This document shows, in pieces, positions 51,202 through 63,262 of a stretch of 64,000 bases of DNA. Origin of the DNA: Cordylochernes scorpioides (lineage: Eukaryota > Arthropoda > Arachnida > Pseudoscorpiones > Chernetidae). Every line of letters starts with the position of its first letter. Position 1 is the stretch's first letter. The notes under the pieces were generated by a model. The model was given only the letters and a program-made list of their open reading frames with translations, did no database searches and was not told the DNA's origin. The stretch is taken from positions 31,962,190 to 32,026,189 of the forward strand of contig CP092865.1 of NCBI GenBank assembly GCA_030710605.1, in the 5' to 3' direction. Made by a program: the position numbers and the translations under genes.

Positions 51202-53860
51202 AATTAAAACCATATAAAATAAATACCGCATTGCCCATAAAAAGTAAACTTCCATTAAATAAATCGGCGAATGTTGATCTGTACGGAAGATGACAGAAAT
51301 ACGTTCATTGTAACCTGCAGCATCTCTAGCATCCATTAGAAGGTATTGAAGTAGCGTGTTAGTTTACATACACTCTCTCTACACGATCAATCTTGCGGTC
51401 CTAGAAACATTGCTACCAGTAAAATATCAGAGTTCGATTGTCAATGCAACAGTTTCGTTTCCAGGAATAAACCTAGGTACTAATACCTTAATAATCCGTA
51501 TAGCCTCAGGTATTACTAAGAATTTCCATATAAATATCGAAGCTGTCCATTCTCAACAGAGAAAGCTATCAAAATTTTAAAAGTTTAAAGCTTATATGGT
51601 CACGATTCTATTTTATTTAAAATATAATTTATATTAGAAATAGGATGTAAAAAAGAGATATATTTTAGTTGGAAATCATCTAGTTTAGTAGACAATAAAA
51701 TGGTTGAGACAGACAATAGTAATGTGGGTGAATGTACTCAGATAGTAGTTCAATAATGAAAGAAATTGTAAAAATAAGTGCAAATGATATTAAAGGAGAC
51801 AATTACATTAATTTTTCTATTTAATCGAACTTATTAGCGACCCATTTTCGCTATTTTCATAAGTATATAAATGGATGAAAGTATTTTGTTTATATGGTTA
51901 TATACTGTTTTATTTTATCGTTGTGGGTGTTGTTGTTGTGTCGTGTCCAATGAAGAGCCTCATATGTCTCAATACATCTCTATCATAGCAGTCGCACACA
52001 CAATGTCCTCTATCTTTGCTCTTCATTGGAAAATAGGTGCCGTTGCCACGTTAGTCACCTTGAACCAGAATTTTATCGAAAATTCCAAGGGTCCAGGGGG
52101 GACTGATGTGATCGTCGGACTTCTCTCCCCCCTCCCTTATTTTATAGTAATGTAGCAGTTTTTTTTTTTTTTTTCATGATTATGGGCCACAGTGGATTAT
52201 TGAAAATTTGAGAGTTGATGTGTTCTCAATTCGAATAAAGCAATAATTTCAACCAACAAACATCATGTCTTCTATTAAAAAGATAGTTTTGAAGTGAAAA
52301 TAGATATTTAAAGAAAAATATATTTCTTCCGTCAAAATAAACGCAAATACTATGCAACTAATTACAGTTTGTATTGTTTTAATTCCACGAGGAGAGAGGA
52401 TCTTTCTTTTTATAGATCACTCGCGGCCAAATATCCAACAAGTAAGTTAAGAGTAATCTGTTGTAACGATATGAGGAATTGTGAGTTCTATATTATATCG
52501 ACTGTTTCAGGAAAATATACGTATATACAAGCCTGATTTTAAACTAGATAAAATAGAAAGGAGAGATTATGAATGTTCCATCAAAGCAGTTTTTGGTAGA
52601 ACTTGAGCCGTTGTGAAAAGCTCCCGGGTGGGCGTTCTGACCTGAGATGAGATCATGCAGGTCATGTCACCGTGCCAACATCGTGGTGTCAACTGACTGT
52701 CATCTTTGTGGCCGCCAAGTGTGTCACCTTAGGTTAAGTCAACAACTGCGTCTTTCACCGTACAGCACCCAGCTAACCTCGAACTTTGTTACTGGAGCTA
52801 AATACAGCCTCGGATAGGGGCTTATATTGTATGTTGATTTTGCTTGCTTATGTTGTAAGTGTGGCTCAAGTCCTGTAGAAGCAATTTAACTTATAAAACT
52901 TCAAAACTTTTATCATTCATACTCAGTACGGAGGTGACATATGCAGGAATAATTTTGAGTCAGAACTAACTCACTATATATTTACCTGCAATCATCTGTA
53001 TGAAGAAAGGAAATTACTTTTTAATAATACGAGCGCTAACCATTTATTACTCTATGCCCTGCTGTCATAAACGGTGAAAAGTAGACATAGTGCAATAGAT
53101 TTATACAAATTTTGTGAGAAAGCGAGAAGTATGAGAAACAAGTGTGAATAGTTTTTCTTTTCTTTTTTTTTGGGGGGGGGGGTCTCATGTTAATACTGAA
53201 TTGTATACAGTACTTGATTTATGTTCAATTAAAACCATTGATATACTGGGAGAATCATGTAAGGGGCTTGATCCCTAATAAAAGTGTTGTGTGTCTGTAT
53301 GTGGTGGAAAGGAGTTTTTAGCTGTTCTACTGTAAGTGTACCTCAGGTATATACTTGTAAAAGCAATTTACTTTAGTATTTGCAAAGCTTTGTAGTGAAC
53401 TTACCTATTATAGAAGAAAACATATGTTCTGGAGTTTATTGATTTATCTGGTGAACAAGCTTTCATTCGGAAATCCATTGGTGTTGTCATTATTCCCAAT
53501 AGATTGAGAAATCCTACAACTCAATGGAAGATGACTCTAACAGGGTATTTATGGAAAGATCGAAATCATACATTAAAACTTGGTTAGGATATTCATAGGG
53601 CTTATATATAACATATAAATATTTGGTATTTTTTTAACTGGAAAGACAAATTTAGACGTCGGGTTGGTTTTTATTTGCTATATAAATCAAATATCATCTT
53701 TATTGAATTGGCATTGTACAAATTTCTTTTTTTACTTCGTATAAATATGTGCTAAGGCTTTTTATCATTTCGAAATTGGCCCCGAAATTCCAGAAAAATT
53801 TAAGAGGCAAAAAAATGAAATAGTTCGCTCAAGGTATCGAATCTGTGTACATTTATAAAT
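51202..53860. other. Long region without recognisable genes
   Basis: Short frames at 51356-51580 and 51871-52155 carry no motif. 52590-52830 is less AT-rich but unassigned. A poly-G stretch lies at 53170-53180. I see no supported feature. Confidence 0.3.
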
Positions 53861-53869
53861 CTTAATTAG

Positions 53870-54168
53870 TGTTGTTGATAAGAAAATAAAAGTCAATATG
53901 TAAGGACAGCATTTATTATCTGCATTACCCAACACAAAGAGCCGCAAGATATTGGCAGATAATACGCGTGGCAGCTAATATAAGGCACAGCTGCTTTCTC
54001 TCTTGTTAGAGTTCATTTTCATTACTCAATTTGGCGCCCTTCATTCTCAAATATCGCTTGCAGACGATATAAAACAGATTGTGTGGACAGCATTAAACAA
54101 CATATCTGTTGAAAATAATTAAAGTGACGTTTGTTAGAAGCCTTTAACATGAACAATGTGGAATGCCA
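53870..54168 (-). pseudogene. Mariner-like transposase 3' fragment, inverted
   Basis: Minus strand matches the end of the plus-strand relic at 56520-56740: tcaacagatatgttgtttaa, ctgcaagcgatatttgagaa, tgaagggcgcc. It encodes the FENEGRH-type C-terminus with errors. Confidence 0.65.
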
Positions 54169-54189
54169 GCATCGATAAGGTGCTTTATC

Positions 54190-55364
54190 TAAACCTCATT
54201 TATTAACCCAAGGAGATTTGAACGACCTCGTACGTGATTTAGATTTATCCAAAAAACAGAGTGAACTTTTAGGCTCTATGTTAAAAGGCTGGAATCTGCT
54301 GCATAAAGGCACAAAAGTATGCTTTTTTTCGCAAGCGTCAAGATGAATTTCAAGGCTTCTTTTCACAAGAGAATGATTTAGTATATTGCAATGATGTTGT
54401 TAGTCTAATGGAAACGCTTGGTCATGACCATGATACAGAAGAGTGGCGTTTATTCATTGATTCTTCAAAATTTGGTATGAAAGTTGTTTTCCTTCACAAT
54501 GGAAATAAGTTCCCATCAGTGCCAAAGCACATGCATCCAACATGAAAGAGACTTACAAACATGAAACTGCTTTTGAAAAAGATAGAATATGAAAGATACG
54601 GTTGGAAAATATGCAGCGATTTGAATGTCGTTGCTCTCTTGCGTGGATTATAGCTTGGATATACAAATTAGTGTTGTTTTCTGTGTGAGTGGGATAGCAG
54701 AGATAGGGAAAGGCATTACATTTAAAAAAATCTGGCCAAACCGTAAAATCTTTACTCCAGGCTATAAAAATATTGCAAATCTACCCCTGATTGATTCAGA
54801 AAATATTTACTTACCACCATTACATATTAAACTGGGATTAATGAAGAACTTTGTCAAGGCAATGGATCGAAATGCCAGTGGATTTGCCTACCTAAAACAA
54901 AAAAAAAATCTAGTATAAGTGAAGCGAAGATTAAAGAAGGCATTTTCGTTGGACCTCAGATTCGAGAATTGCAACAGGATGGAAATTTTCAAAATAGTTT
55001 GAATGAAGTTGAAGCAGCAGCATGGAATTCCTTTAGAAACGTTTGCAAAAACTTCTTAGGAAGTGTCAAGGTTGAAAATTACCGAGACATAGTTAATGAT
55101 CTGTTGCTTTCCTACAAGGCACTGGGATGTAACATGTCCCTCAAGATCCATTTCCTGCATTCACATCTAGATTTATTTCCAGACAATCTTGGCGCAGTTA
55201 GCGATGAGCATGGTGAGAGGTTTCATCAAGATATATCAAGCATGGAGAAGCGGTACCAAGGTAAATGGAGTCCCGCTATGCTTGCCAACTACTGCTGGAC
55301 ACTCAAGAGGGATCTACCACAAGCAAAGTATAGAAGAAAATCCACTGTCACTGCTTTTCAATAA
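54190..55364 (+). pseudogene. Transposon-like protein relic (EHGERFHQDI family), broken
   Basis: Plus strand, with frame breaks near 54320, 54550, 54620 and 54910: LNDLVRDLDLSKKQSELLGS, FRKRQDEFQGFFSQENDLVY, ETLGHDHDTEEWRLFIDSSK, a damaged stretch, then NIANLPLIDSENIYLPPLHI, GLMKNFVKAMDRNASGFAYL, and an intact 131-codon end with GNFQNSLNEVEAAAWNSFRN, ALGCNMSLKIHFLHSHLDLF and DEHGERFHQDISSMEKRYQG. I recall this protein as multi-copy in arthropod and other invertebrate genomes. It is probably transposon-borne, but I cannot name the superfamily. Confidence 0.65.
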
Positions 55365-55559
55365 ATAAATATTGTTCGTTCATATATGCCTATATATTAA
55401 CAATATATCCAAATTTCAAGTAGGTGTATCTCAGAAATATTGCGTAATAGAAAAAAACTAATGGTATATTTGGATTCAGGACATGTAGATAAGATGCTAT
55501 TTCTTTGTGGACAAAGAAAAATATTTTTTGATAAACCAGTGTAATGTAATAAGGGTTAT

Positions 55560-56740
55560 GCAAAACTGATTACGTAACATTGTTTACATTTTTTACTGTA
55601 TTTATCCCAATACTAAAAAAGACCGTCACGCAAAAACCATAGGTGATGGGAAATTTCTTATTACATTTTTGAGTTCAGCATGAAAAGTTACACTAGAAAC
55701 ATAATCAGGTTCTCTTGTGCAAAAATCTTGTTGACCAGTGTAATCGACATGCAAGTCAGTGGCTGTTACGATTTCTCAGAATGTTGAAGCTATTGAAACG
55801 TTATCCACGTATGGAGAAATGCTCGACAAGTTTCTCGACAAACGGGGATTTCGTATGGAACAGTTTGGAGAGCACATACATTAAGAATACCCATACAAAA
55901 TTCAAAGATTTCACGAACTGAAAGTCGGCGATTTTGAGAAGCGTAAAGAATAGCTGCATGGGTTTTCCGGCAAATTGATGTTGATGAAAACTGGCTGTTT
56001 AATGTTCTGTGGACAGATGCTCACTTCTCTAAACGGAGAAGTTAACGCTCAAAACAGCCGCATTTGGGCAACAGAAAACCCTAGGAATTTACAGAAATAC
56101 CACTTTATCAGCCCAGAGTTACAGTTTTATGTGGGTTCACATCTTATTTTATTATTGGGCCCTTTTTCTTTTAAAAAATCAATGGAAGAACTTTTAAAAC
56201 CGTTTCTGTAACTGGTGAGCGTTATGTTCAACTTATGAGAGAAAAGGTTATTCCCATATTGCAGGACAGACAAGCACTAAGCGAAATAACATTCATGCAA
56301 GATGGAGGACCTCCTCATATCTCCCGCGGTGCCGAACAATTGCTGAAGGATATACGTTCGGTTAAGATCGAGTGATAAGTCGCCACTTTATACACCAGTG
56401 GCCTCTAAGATCACCAGACTTGACGCCTTGCGATTTTTGGTTATGGGGGTACATTAAGCCGCGTGTTTCTCGATGCCGGCCTACCACATTGGCCATGTTG
56501 AAGGCTTCTATCAGATGGAACGTTTTATCAATTTCAACCGATATGTTATTTAATGTTGTCCATTCTGTCATCTATCATCTGCAGGCGGTGTTTGAGAATG
56601 AAGGGCGCCACATGGAGTAAGGATTGTGACCTAATACAAGAGAAAAGGCAGTTACCTCATGTGTTATATTATCTACCAATATTTTGAAGCTCTTTTTGGT
56701 GGGTTATGGGGATAATAAATGCTGTCCTCACATCTTGACT
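55560..56740 (+). pseudogene. Mariner-like transposase relic, plus strand
   Basis: Translation with several breaks: FVWNSLESTYIKNTHTKFKD, LFNVLWTDAHFSKR-type block (first Asp) near 56000, IWATENPRNLQKYHF, GERYVQLMREKVIPILQDRQ, FMQDGGPPHISRG (second Asp) near 56300, then WPLRSPDLTPCDFWLWGYIK (third acidic position) near 56410, and a VFENEGRHME end at 56620. The 3' flank has gataataaatgctgtcctca. Dead copy. Confidence 0.78.
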
Positions 56741-56744
56741 CTTT

Positions 56745-57950
56745 TTTTTGTTTGTTTGTCATTTGCTCACATATTATGTCGTGCAGACCAAAGTGTTATA
56801 ACTTCTCGAATAACACTGGTACACACAATTTTACCCCTTATGTTTAATTTATCGCTTTTCGCTCATTAGAAGAAATAGCATAAGGAATATTCTCTGTACA
56901 CCCCCAACTTTAGAAATTTTGCGCAAAAAAAAAAAAAATACAAAACGATTTTACTACCACGTTATTTAACGCAGAAGGTCTATCTAAATATTATTTTTAT
57001 TTGAGGGGACACATTTTTAAATTGTGTACAGTATAATAAGCAATGATAACATTTGACAAGCCCATAAGATATTTGGAATAAAGGACGACAAATATATTTT
57101 GCCACTCCCCTCTATATTTCATTTTTTGCATCATGACAAATATCCAGTAAAATAGTCAAGTGTCGCCAATTAGTCAAGAAACTACACATTCCTTATAGCA
57201 AGAAATCCTATTAGTAGTGCCATCATTATTTTTGGTACTATATTAACATTTCAAAAAAATATATATTTTTAATTGTTATTCAATCTATTTCACAAAACTC
57301 CATTTAAAATATAAATATTTTTGCTACATGTTTTAATTTGCATATACCTATTTACATATCTCGATCAATATTACGATACATATTACGATCAACCAATTCT
57401 TCTACTTTTGGCGAAATGGTGTTTTATTAATTTATCATTTGATATTATTAGGGTTCTTTCTTGGTATTCAAAAAGGAAAAATACGTGTCGATCAGTTATA
57501 TTTTTCAATTTATCAAACACTTTGGCCGCTGAATCCCTGTTTCTGGTAGAGCGCCATCTAGCGAATAAAATTGTAACTAAAATCAATTTCGAATTTTTCA
57601 TTATTTTCCATAAAAATCCCATTGCATCCTGAACACAATGGTGTTTACCGCTTTGATCTAACGCAAATATTCGCGGAGTTATTAATTTTTAAAGTTGTGC
57701 AAGACTTTTGGATCACCCTGTATATCAAAATATTTACCGCAGAAATGTATCTACTCGGTAACCTTCCACTGACGGCCTCTTAGTGCAGATTAGAATATTT
57801 TCCCTTTTTTTAATAATACAGCCGAACTTGTATAATTCGAAGCCCAAGGGACTAAGATAAATATTCTAATTAAAAATGTTTGAATTATCCAAGTCCTACT
57901 GTATCAAAGATATAAGAAAAAGGAATCATATTGCCTTCTGTGCATCGATA
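56745..57950. other. AT-rich region without supported genes
   Basis: Frames at 57321-57632 lie on both strands with no motif. The end (57540-57720), with agcgccatctagcgaataa and gacttttggatcaccctgta, looks like an end of an unidentified dispersed repeat. Confidence 0.3.
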
Positions 57951-57954
57951 AAAT

Positions 57955-58300
57955 TAAATCTAAATTAAGGATAAGGCATCTCCTTATCGTGCAACTGAAA
58001 GTTGCTGATGGCTTACGCCATCTGTCGAAATAAATACCAATTATTCGCTATTTTTTAATTATTCCAGAATTGGCCAAATTCTCATTTTTGATTATTCAAG
58101 AAAATCTAACAACGTACTTGGTATTCAGACAATTCTGTAATTATCAAAAAATCAACGAATAGTTGATTTTTATTTCGACAGATGGCGCAAGCCATTAGCA
58201 ACTTTCATTTGAACGATAATTAGATTCCTTTTTCTTAATTTATCCATCTTATCCCAGTACAATTTCACATTTGTACTATTTTTTCACATAAAATCTAAAT
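57955..58300. repeat. Palindromic repeat, family G
   Basis: Arms of about 130 bp around 58110 with gcatctccttatcgtgcaac, gttgctgatggct and attattccagaattggcc. Placed directly upstream of a PLE endonuclease fragment. Confidence 0.7.
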
Positions 58301-58337
58301 TGCCTCATTATATAACTGATTTTACGCCTCTCACCAA

Positions 58338-58603
58338 TTGGTGAGACAGGTAGATCTGTGGCCATCAGGATGACTGAACATTCCCGTAATATTTCCAGGC
58401 AAGATACCAAATCTCTCTTTTATCAACATATGCAGAACACAAGCCACACTTTCAACCTCAAAAACCCCACCATACATTACAGGCACATACATATCTTACA
58501 CCAAAGACTTATCCTAGAATCCATAGTATCCCACAAACTGAACAGCATCAACATAAAAATAGATCTTCCAGAAGCTTATCATCCTCTCCTGTCCTTTATT
58601 TAA
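58338..58603 (+). pseudogene. PLE GIY-YIG endonuclease fragment
   Basis: From a partial IGETGRSVAIR motif: MTEHSRNISRQDTKSLFYQH, NTSHTFNLKNPTIHY, LILESIVSHKLNSINIKIDL, ending at TAA 58601. It starts inside the GIY-YIG motif, so the Tyr residues and everything upstream are lost. Confidence 0.78.
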
Positions 58604-58807
58604 ACCTCCCACATGCTTATTTCAATAGCCCTAATCATGCGCCGTCTCGTGGTTTCAGACTGCAGATTTAATATTTACTTTTCTCAAAATCGGTCTTCCG
58701 TTAATATTAACATATATAAATAGTTTAAAAACTTTCTTTTTTTATATATATTTATTCCTTCCTACTATTTGTACCATAGTTTTTATAAGTCGCGCTTCAT
58801 TTCTCGC

Positions 58808-58835
58808 CTGTTGAAGGGTTTTTACCCGAAAGCTT
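58808..58835 (+). ncRNA. Hammerhead-like motif, lineage C
   Basis: CTGTTGA (one change from CTGATGA), stem II GGGT/ACCC, GAAAGCTT, then 16 nt on AATAAAAGAAACTAG. It sits at the 3' end of the PLE fragment, which ties the motif to PLE ends. Confidence 0.6.
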
Positions 58836-59092
58836 GCACTTATGCATCAATAAAAGAAACTAGTCTTCCTTCACCATGTTTTTTCGTTTAATTTCAAATC
58901 AGGAAGAATTCTTTATCTATATTTAAATTCCATCAAAATGCTTGGAGAAAGGGAAAGACTTTCTCTACAGATTAGATTAAGCCTAAGAAAGTTTTCTTTT
59001 CTCTTCTATTTACTATCTTGAGGATAGTGGATACCTGGCCGGCATTAGTCATTCTTAAATAATAGACACTTATGCTAGTAATTTTTTTTCAC

Positions 59093-59131
59093 TACGTTTC
59101 AAACAAAAATCTTTTTTTTTTCTCTCGTCAG
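59093..59131 (-). ncRNA. Hammerhead-like motif, lineage A
   Basis: Minus strand: CTGACGA, an A-rich/TTTTTGTT stem II (imperfect), TGAAACGTAGT, then AAAAAAAATTAC. Degraded single copy. Confidence 0.5.
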
Positions 59132-59444
59132 GAGAAATAATATTTACTATTAATATGATTATTTTGTTCAGAAGAATCCTGTAAAGGGCTGACGACTCTT
59201 AAAAATGCTTTGTGACACAATAACCTTCACACTTCTGAAAATCAACCTGGTATAATTTGTGAGGTAAGAGGTTTGTGAAAGAGAGCAACACAAACAGACC
59301 ATGTGCTAACCCATGTTTGCTAAACTATCTCCACTGAATGGCCGCCCAAGTGAGTCGACGTTGCTTCACATGTGTGACACACTAGGCAATAAGTCCCCAC
59401 GTGTCATCGATACAGAGATTTAAATTTTGAAAATAGAGCAATCC
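59132..59444. other. Spacer
   Basis: No gene or repeat recognised. Confidence 0.3.
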
Positions 59445-59660
59445 ATAAATAAATCTTTAATTAAAAAGGCATATATTAGATCAAAGTATCATTTATTTTA
59501 CCAATATTTCAATTGGCTGAACGCCAACCTTTTTCAAGATATTATAACATATATTAATATATTATAATATCTTGAAAAAGGTTGGCGTTCAGCCAACTGA
59601 AATATTGGTAAAATAAATGATATTAGGATTCAATATATGCCTTTTTAATTAAAGAGATTT
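59445..59660. repeat. Palindromic repeat with hammerhead-like boxes, lineage D
   Basis: Arms meet near 59550 (ttataacatatattaatata). Each has cttgaaaaaggttggcgttc and agccaactgaaatattggta (59571-59610 on plus, 59501-59537 on minus). Stem II GTTGGC/GCCAAC is perfect. The CTGATGA box is altered to CTTGAAA. Followed by AAAATAAATGA. Confidence 0.7.
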
Positions 59661-59821
59661 TAATGTTAAAAGAGAAAGCCTCTTGATACAATTCAATAAA
59701 TATTTACTCCCTGTACAATCTTACAACTTTCGTGCTAGCATAAGATGACAATGACTAAAAATAATAAAACTTATAGGCAAATTATATTGTGCGTTTCAAA
59801 AAATCTTTTCACCCTGCTATA

Positions 59822-60029
59822 GAAGATTAAATCTTTCGGTCACATCGCGCGACGCAGGGGAATGGAGTACACCATACTAACCGGAATGACGTCTGGGCGA
59901 CACATACCTGGACGCCCGCCGACACGCTTCGTGGACCAATTAAAGGAACTCACTGACTTAACGGTTGCCGAGATGGTACATAGAGCTCAAGACAGAGATG
60001 GCTGGTGTCGCATCGTGTTTGGGATGTAA
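59822..60029 (+). pseudogene. LINE reverse-transcriptase C-terminal fragment (different clade)
   Basis: Plus frame KIKSFGHIARRRGMEYTILT, then GRPPTRFVDQLKELTDLTVA and AQDRDGWCRIVFGM, stop at 60027. This FGH.AR...GRP..R..D..K...AQDR..W pattern is the usual C-terminus of endonuclease/reverse-transcriptase LINEs of the RTE/CR1-like type and differs from the R1-like LINE. The rest of the element is absent. Confidence 0.75.
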
Positions 60030-60224
60030 TACGTACAGTGGGCCACAACGTTTGAACACGAGATCTTGGAATAGAAGATTAAATCAAGTATTTAATTCAA
60101 TGAAGTATATACTACTGCTATGTGAGCACATTATTTTTATTTAAGAAATAAAACAAAGCAAAATGTGATGCACTAGCGCGCCATCTGTTATCAAAATTCA
60201 AAACTATTTTAAAGGCGTAAGATT

Positions 60225-60475
60225 CTTTTTGATATTAAACAATTTCTACTGCCCTTACTGCAATGGAAAAATTAATGAGAGGGCCTGGCTAATCAGTGGT
60301 GAACCCTCTCAGCGGTTTCGCCAGTTTAATCTACCATACCGCTGTTATATTGCATTTTTGGAACTTCCTTTTATAGTGATACTGTTGATAGACTCTTTGA
60401 ATGGGTATTTTAGAAGAACTATGGACATAAGCTTTGAGGACAGTATAGGATTAGATGGTCGAGTTACGAAATAAA
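60225..60475. repeat. Foldback-family element, partial
   Basis: cttactgcaatggaaaaatt, gagagggcctggctaatcag, ctcagcggtttcgccagttt, ctatggacataagctt. It lacks a clear right arm. On the minus strand the boxes are CTGGC-GAAA and CTGATTA-GCCAG. Confidence 0.7.
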
Positions 60476-60599
60476 AACAACTGAAAGTTGCAGATGACTT
60501 GTTCCATTTATAGGAGTACATTTTTTTCACTAAAATATTGGCCAACACTCTCTTGATGGTGATGAACTATCAATAGAATGTCAAAAAATAGTACAAAAG

Positions 60600-61000
60600 T
60601 TAAATTGTACTGGGATCACGTGGATACATTACTAAAAAAAAGTATTTCCTGATCGTGCAACTAAAAGTTGCTGATGGCTTGCTCCATCTATCGGAATAAA
60701 TATCCACTATTCGTTGATTTTTAATTATTCCAGAATTGGCCAAATACCCATTCTTGATTAATAAAAAAAAAAAAAATCTAACCATGTTCACATTTCGGGC
60801 TGTTGGCCCTCATCAGCGTGGTGCAAGCTGTACCCTTAAACCCGAAACGTGTACGTGGTTAGCTTTTCATTGTTAATAAAGAATGGGTATTTGGTCAATT
60901 CTGGAATAATTAAGAATCAACGAGAATAGTTGATATTTATTCCGATAGATAGCACAAGCCATCAGAAACTTTTAGTTGCACGATCAAGAAATGTCTTTTT
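60600..61000. repeat. Palindromic repeat, family G, with central hammerhead pair
   Basis: Outer arms are family G (gttgctgatggcttg, actattcgttgattttta, gaattggccaaatacccatt). The centre (60780-60880) holds an intact-looking hammerhead box set on the minus strand and a degraded one on plus (gtacccttaaacccgaaacg, then AATAAAGAATGGG). Confidence 0.75.
60782..60816 (-). ncRNA. Hammerhead ribozyme-like motif, lineage E
   Basis: Minus strand: CTGATGA, perfect stem II GGGC/GCCC with a CAACA loop, GAAATGTGAACATGG with ATGT/ACAT as stem III. All conserved core boxes are present, although the base after the stem is G, which does not fit the usual cleavage triplet. Confidence 0.65.
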
Positions 61001-61484
61001 CTTCTTTTTTTTTTTTTATCAAAAGGATGTTTTAAACCAATATTCTTGAATATTAAAAAGTTAGGCCATCAGCAACTTTCATTCGAACGATCAGTAGATG
61101 CATTTTTCTGAATAGTATTCTTCATTGGGTTTTTATAGATCTCAAATGGTTCCGTTTATATATGTGCTATTCTATCCTTTTATTGTTACGACATAGATGA
61201 ATATGAAAAGATATCCATAATTAATATCAAATTTTATAAATGGAAAAGTTCTCTACAAACTATGTGTTCTTTATATAAAACCTATAAACTATTTTTTTTT
61301 TGTTATATCGTGAGTTAGAAAAGTAATGACCAAAATAATTTTTATAAGTGTATTTTACAATTTTAAAAACAGAAGTTCACTCTGTGAGCTAATATGGATT
61401 TCAGAATAACTTTAAACAGTTCAGTCCCATTATATAGAGAGCATTTAAAACTTTTTTGAAGCTATCAGTGTTTTTCTTAAAATG
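61001..61484. other. AT-rich spacer
   Basis: 61060-61110 carries one more family-G end (gccatcagcaactttcattc). Otherwise nothing recognised. Confidence 0.35.
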
Positions 61485-61625
61485 TTGGTTTTCTTATTAC
61501 TTGGCGAATACTATTACTTTATACATAATACAAGGACATTATACATAACGGCTAATAATATTGGTATTTCATTTTTGCAAGTGTTTACGAACTTTTGGGA
61601 CAACCTTGTAAAACTGGGTTAATTT
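61485..61625. repeat. Repeat shared with 28965-29190
   Basis: ttattacttggcgaata, acataatacaaggacattat, ctaataatattggtatttc, acaaccttgtaaa. Same family in opposite orientation. Confidence 0.55.
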
Positions 61626-61867
61626 CATAGAGGGGCAAGCCAGTGGGGATACGTCATATATAGATTGGTTGTTGAACTTGACCGATAGTTATCCAGTCAC
61701 ACATGAAATGTCTCACACTGATCATGTAAACCATATTCAGCCGTTTACCCATTCTCGGTAGGTTACTTCTTTGATTCCTTCCTCTGACGGAAGGTCGAGA
61801 TCTCTCTCTCTCTCTCTCTGTTAGAAACTAAATCTACAAATAATAACTCGATGGTTTTTTTATTATG

Positions 61868-63262
61868 TACACTGGGGTCCAAAATTAAGGTAACAAACAT
61901 TTAATGATAGTTATGTTAAAATATATATATATATAGAATTGTTTTGAACGGAAATTTATAAGTTAATAGACAAAACTATAACAAATAAAGTTGACATAAT
62001 AAATTTATTGTTGAAATATATATTTACAGAGTTATGCTGTTTATTTGGCAATTAAATAGCTCTTGAGGCAACAAATTACACTCTTCGAACCAAAGCAGAT
62101 TTCAGTTCTTGGGTGGTCCTGGGTGAGGGTGAAAGAGATCCGATTCGTCTCCCCAAGGCTTCCCAAACATGTTTATATAGGATTGAGGTCTGGTGATCTG
62201 GTAGGCCACTCCATCCTTTGAATATTCTCACTTTCAATATATTCGTCTACCATCAGGGTTCTATGAAGACGAGCATTATCATCCATAAAGATGAATGAGG
62301 GTACGACCACAATCCTAAAAAAACTTACATCTCGTAACTTGTATCTCGTGTCTGTACCGCTGAGAAGTCAGGGTGCCGCCATCAAACACATGTAGTGGTG
62401 TGCCTGCGTCTAACATGATACCACCCCAGACCATGACACCTTGGCCACCGTAACGGACCCTTTCTCTGATGTTTGAGGGATGGTTTCGAGTTCCGGTTTC
62501 TTTCCAGATCAATATAGGTCTAGAATACGTGTTGGGACTAAACCTTGACTTATAAATAAAATGAACAGGATCCCACTCTTTTTGGGTCCAAGACTGATGT
62601 TGTCTGCACTAATTTAAACGAGCTGATTTTGGATGGCAGTGAGACGGATACAAACCTTCGGCCTCCTTGCATCCATTCCTCTCTCATTAAGTCTTCTGTA
62701 AACTGTTTGCCTTGATATCATGATTCCTGTGGCCGAAGTGAGCTCAATTGTTAGCTGTCTGGCTGTCATGGTTTTGTTACGTTTGGCCGTTAACTTCAGA
62801 TAACGTTCTTCTGATGAGGTTGTGATTCTCGGGTGACCTTGTCCTTCTCTTCTGGAGATGTCTCCTGTTTCTTTAAATTGTTTCTATAGATTCGAAACCA
62901 CTTTTCTTGACGTTTCGAGCCATCTTGCAACTTCTGCTTAGGACTGGCCTCCCGCTATTCTACCAATGGCCCTCCACTTCAATGAGTTTTCCAAACATCT
63001 ATAACGTTCCATGGTCAGATAAAACGGAATAATTTTTTCTTAAATAAAATTGTAAAGCTGGATAAAAAAGGCACGCAAGCGAACGCTCTAAAGAATGACC
63101 CAAATTTGCATATTAAAATTATTTTTAAATTATTTTTATTGGCTGGCTAAACCGTGTGATGTAATTTGCATATCATATAATGAATTTCATTATTTTTCGT
63201 TATTATTATTATTCTTATCGAAGATTTAGTTTTTGTTATCTTAAATTTGGACACTAGAGTGA
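61868..63262 (-). mobile_element. Tc1-like transposon, degenerate
   Basis: Imperfect TIRs: tacactggggtccaaaatta on the left (61868) and, inverted, the complement of tcttaaatttggacactaga on the right (63237-63256). It contains a broken transposase on the minus strand. A distinct lineage from the Tc1 copies at 7.6 and 49.0 kb. Confidence 0.75.
62045..63012 (-). pseudogene. Tc1-like transposase with several frameshifts
   Basis: Minus strand from ATG 63012: MERYRCLENSLKWRAIGRIA, ARWLETSRKVVSNL (first HTH), REGQGHPRITTSSEERYLKL, SRQTVYRRLNERGMEAGR, a broken stretch, ETGTRNHPSNIRERVRYGGQ, GVMVWGGIMLDAGTPLHVFD, GGTLTSQRYRHEI, an IFMDDNARPHRTL block and a RMEWPTRSPDLNPI block near 62200. It ends with LLPQELIDNL-like sequence. 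Stops and indels make it inactive. The MVWGG motif is retained here. Confidence 0.82.

Larger units (their letters stand above)
58336..58890 (+). mobile_element. 5'-truncated Penelope-like element
   Basis: Endonuclease C-terminal coding sequence, a 200-nt 3' region, then a hammerhead-like motif (58808-58835) and aataaaagaaactagtcttc. Related to, but diverged from, the inverted pair at 43.3-45.0 kb. Confidence 0.75.

Noticed and set aside
60782-60816. Claiming lineage-E motif as an active ribozyme
   Set aside because: Core boxes are present but the base at the expected cleavage site is G and stem I is not evident; activity cannot be claimed from sequence alone.
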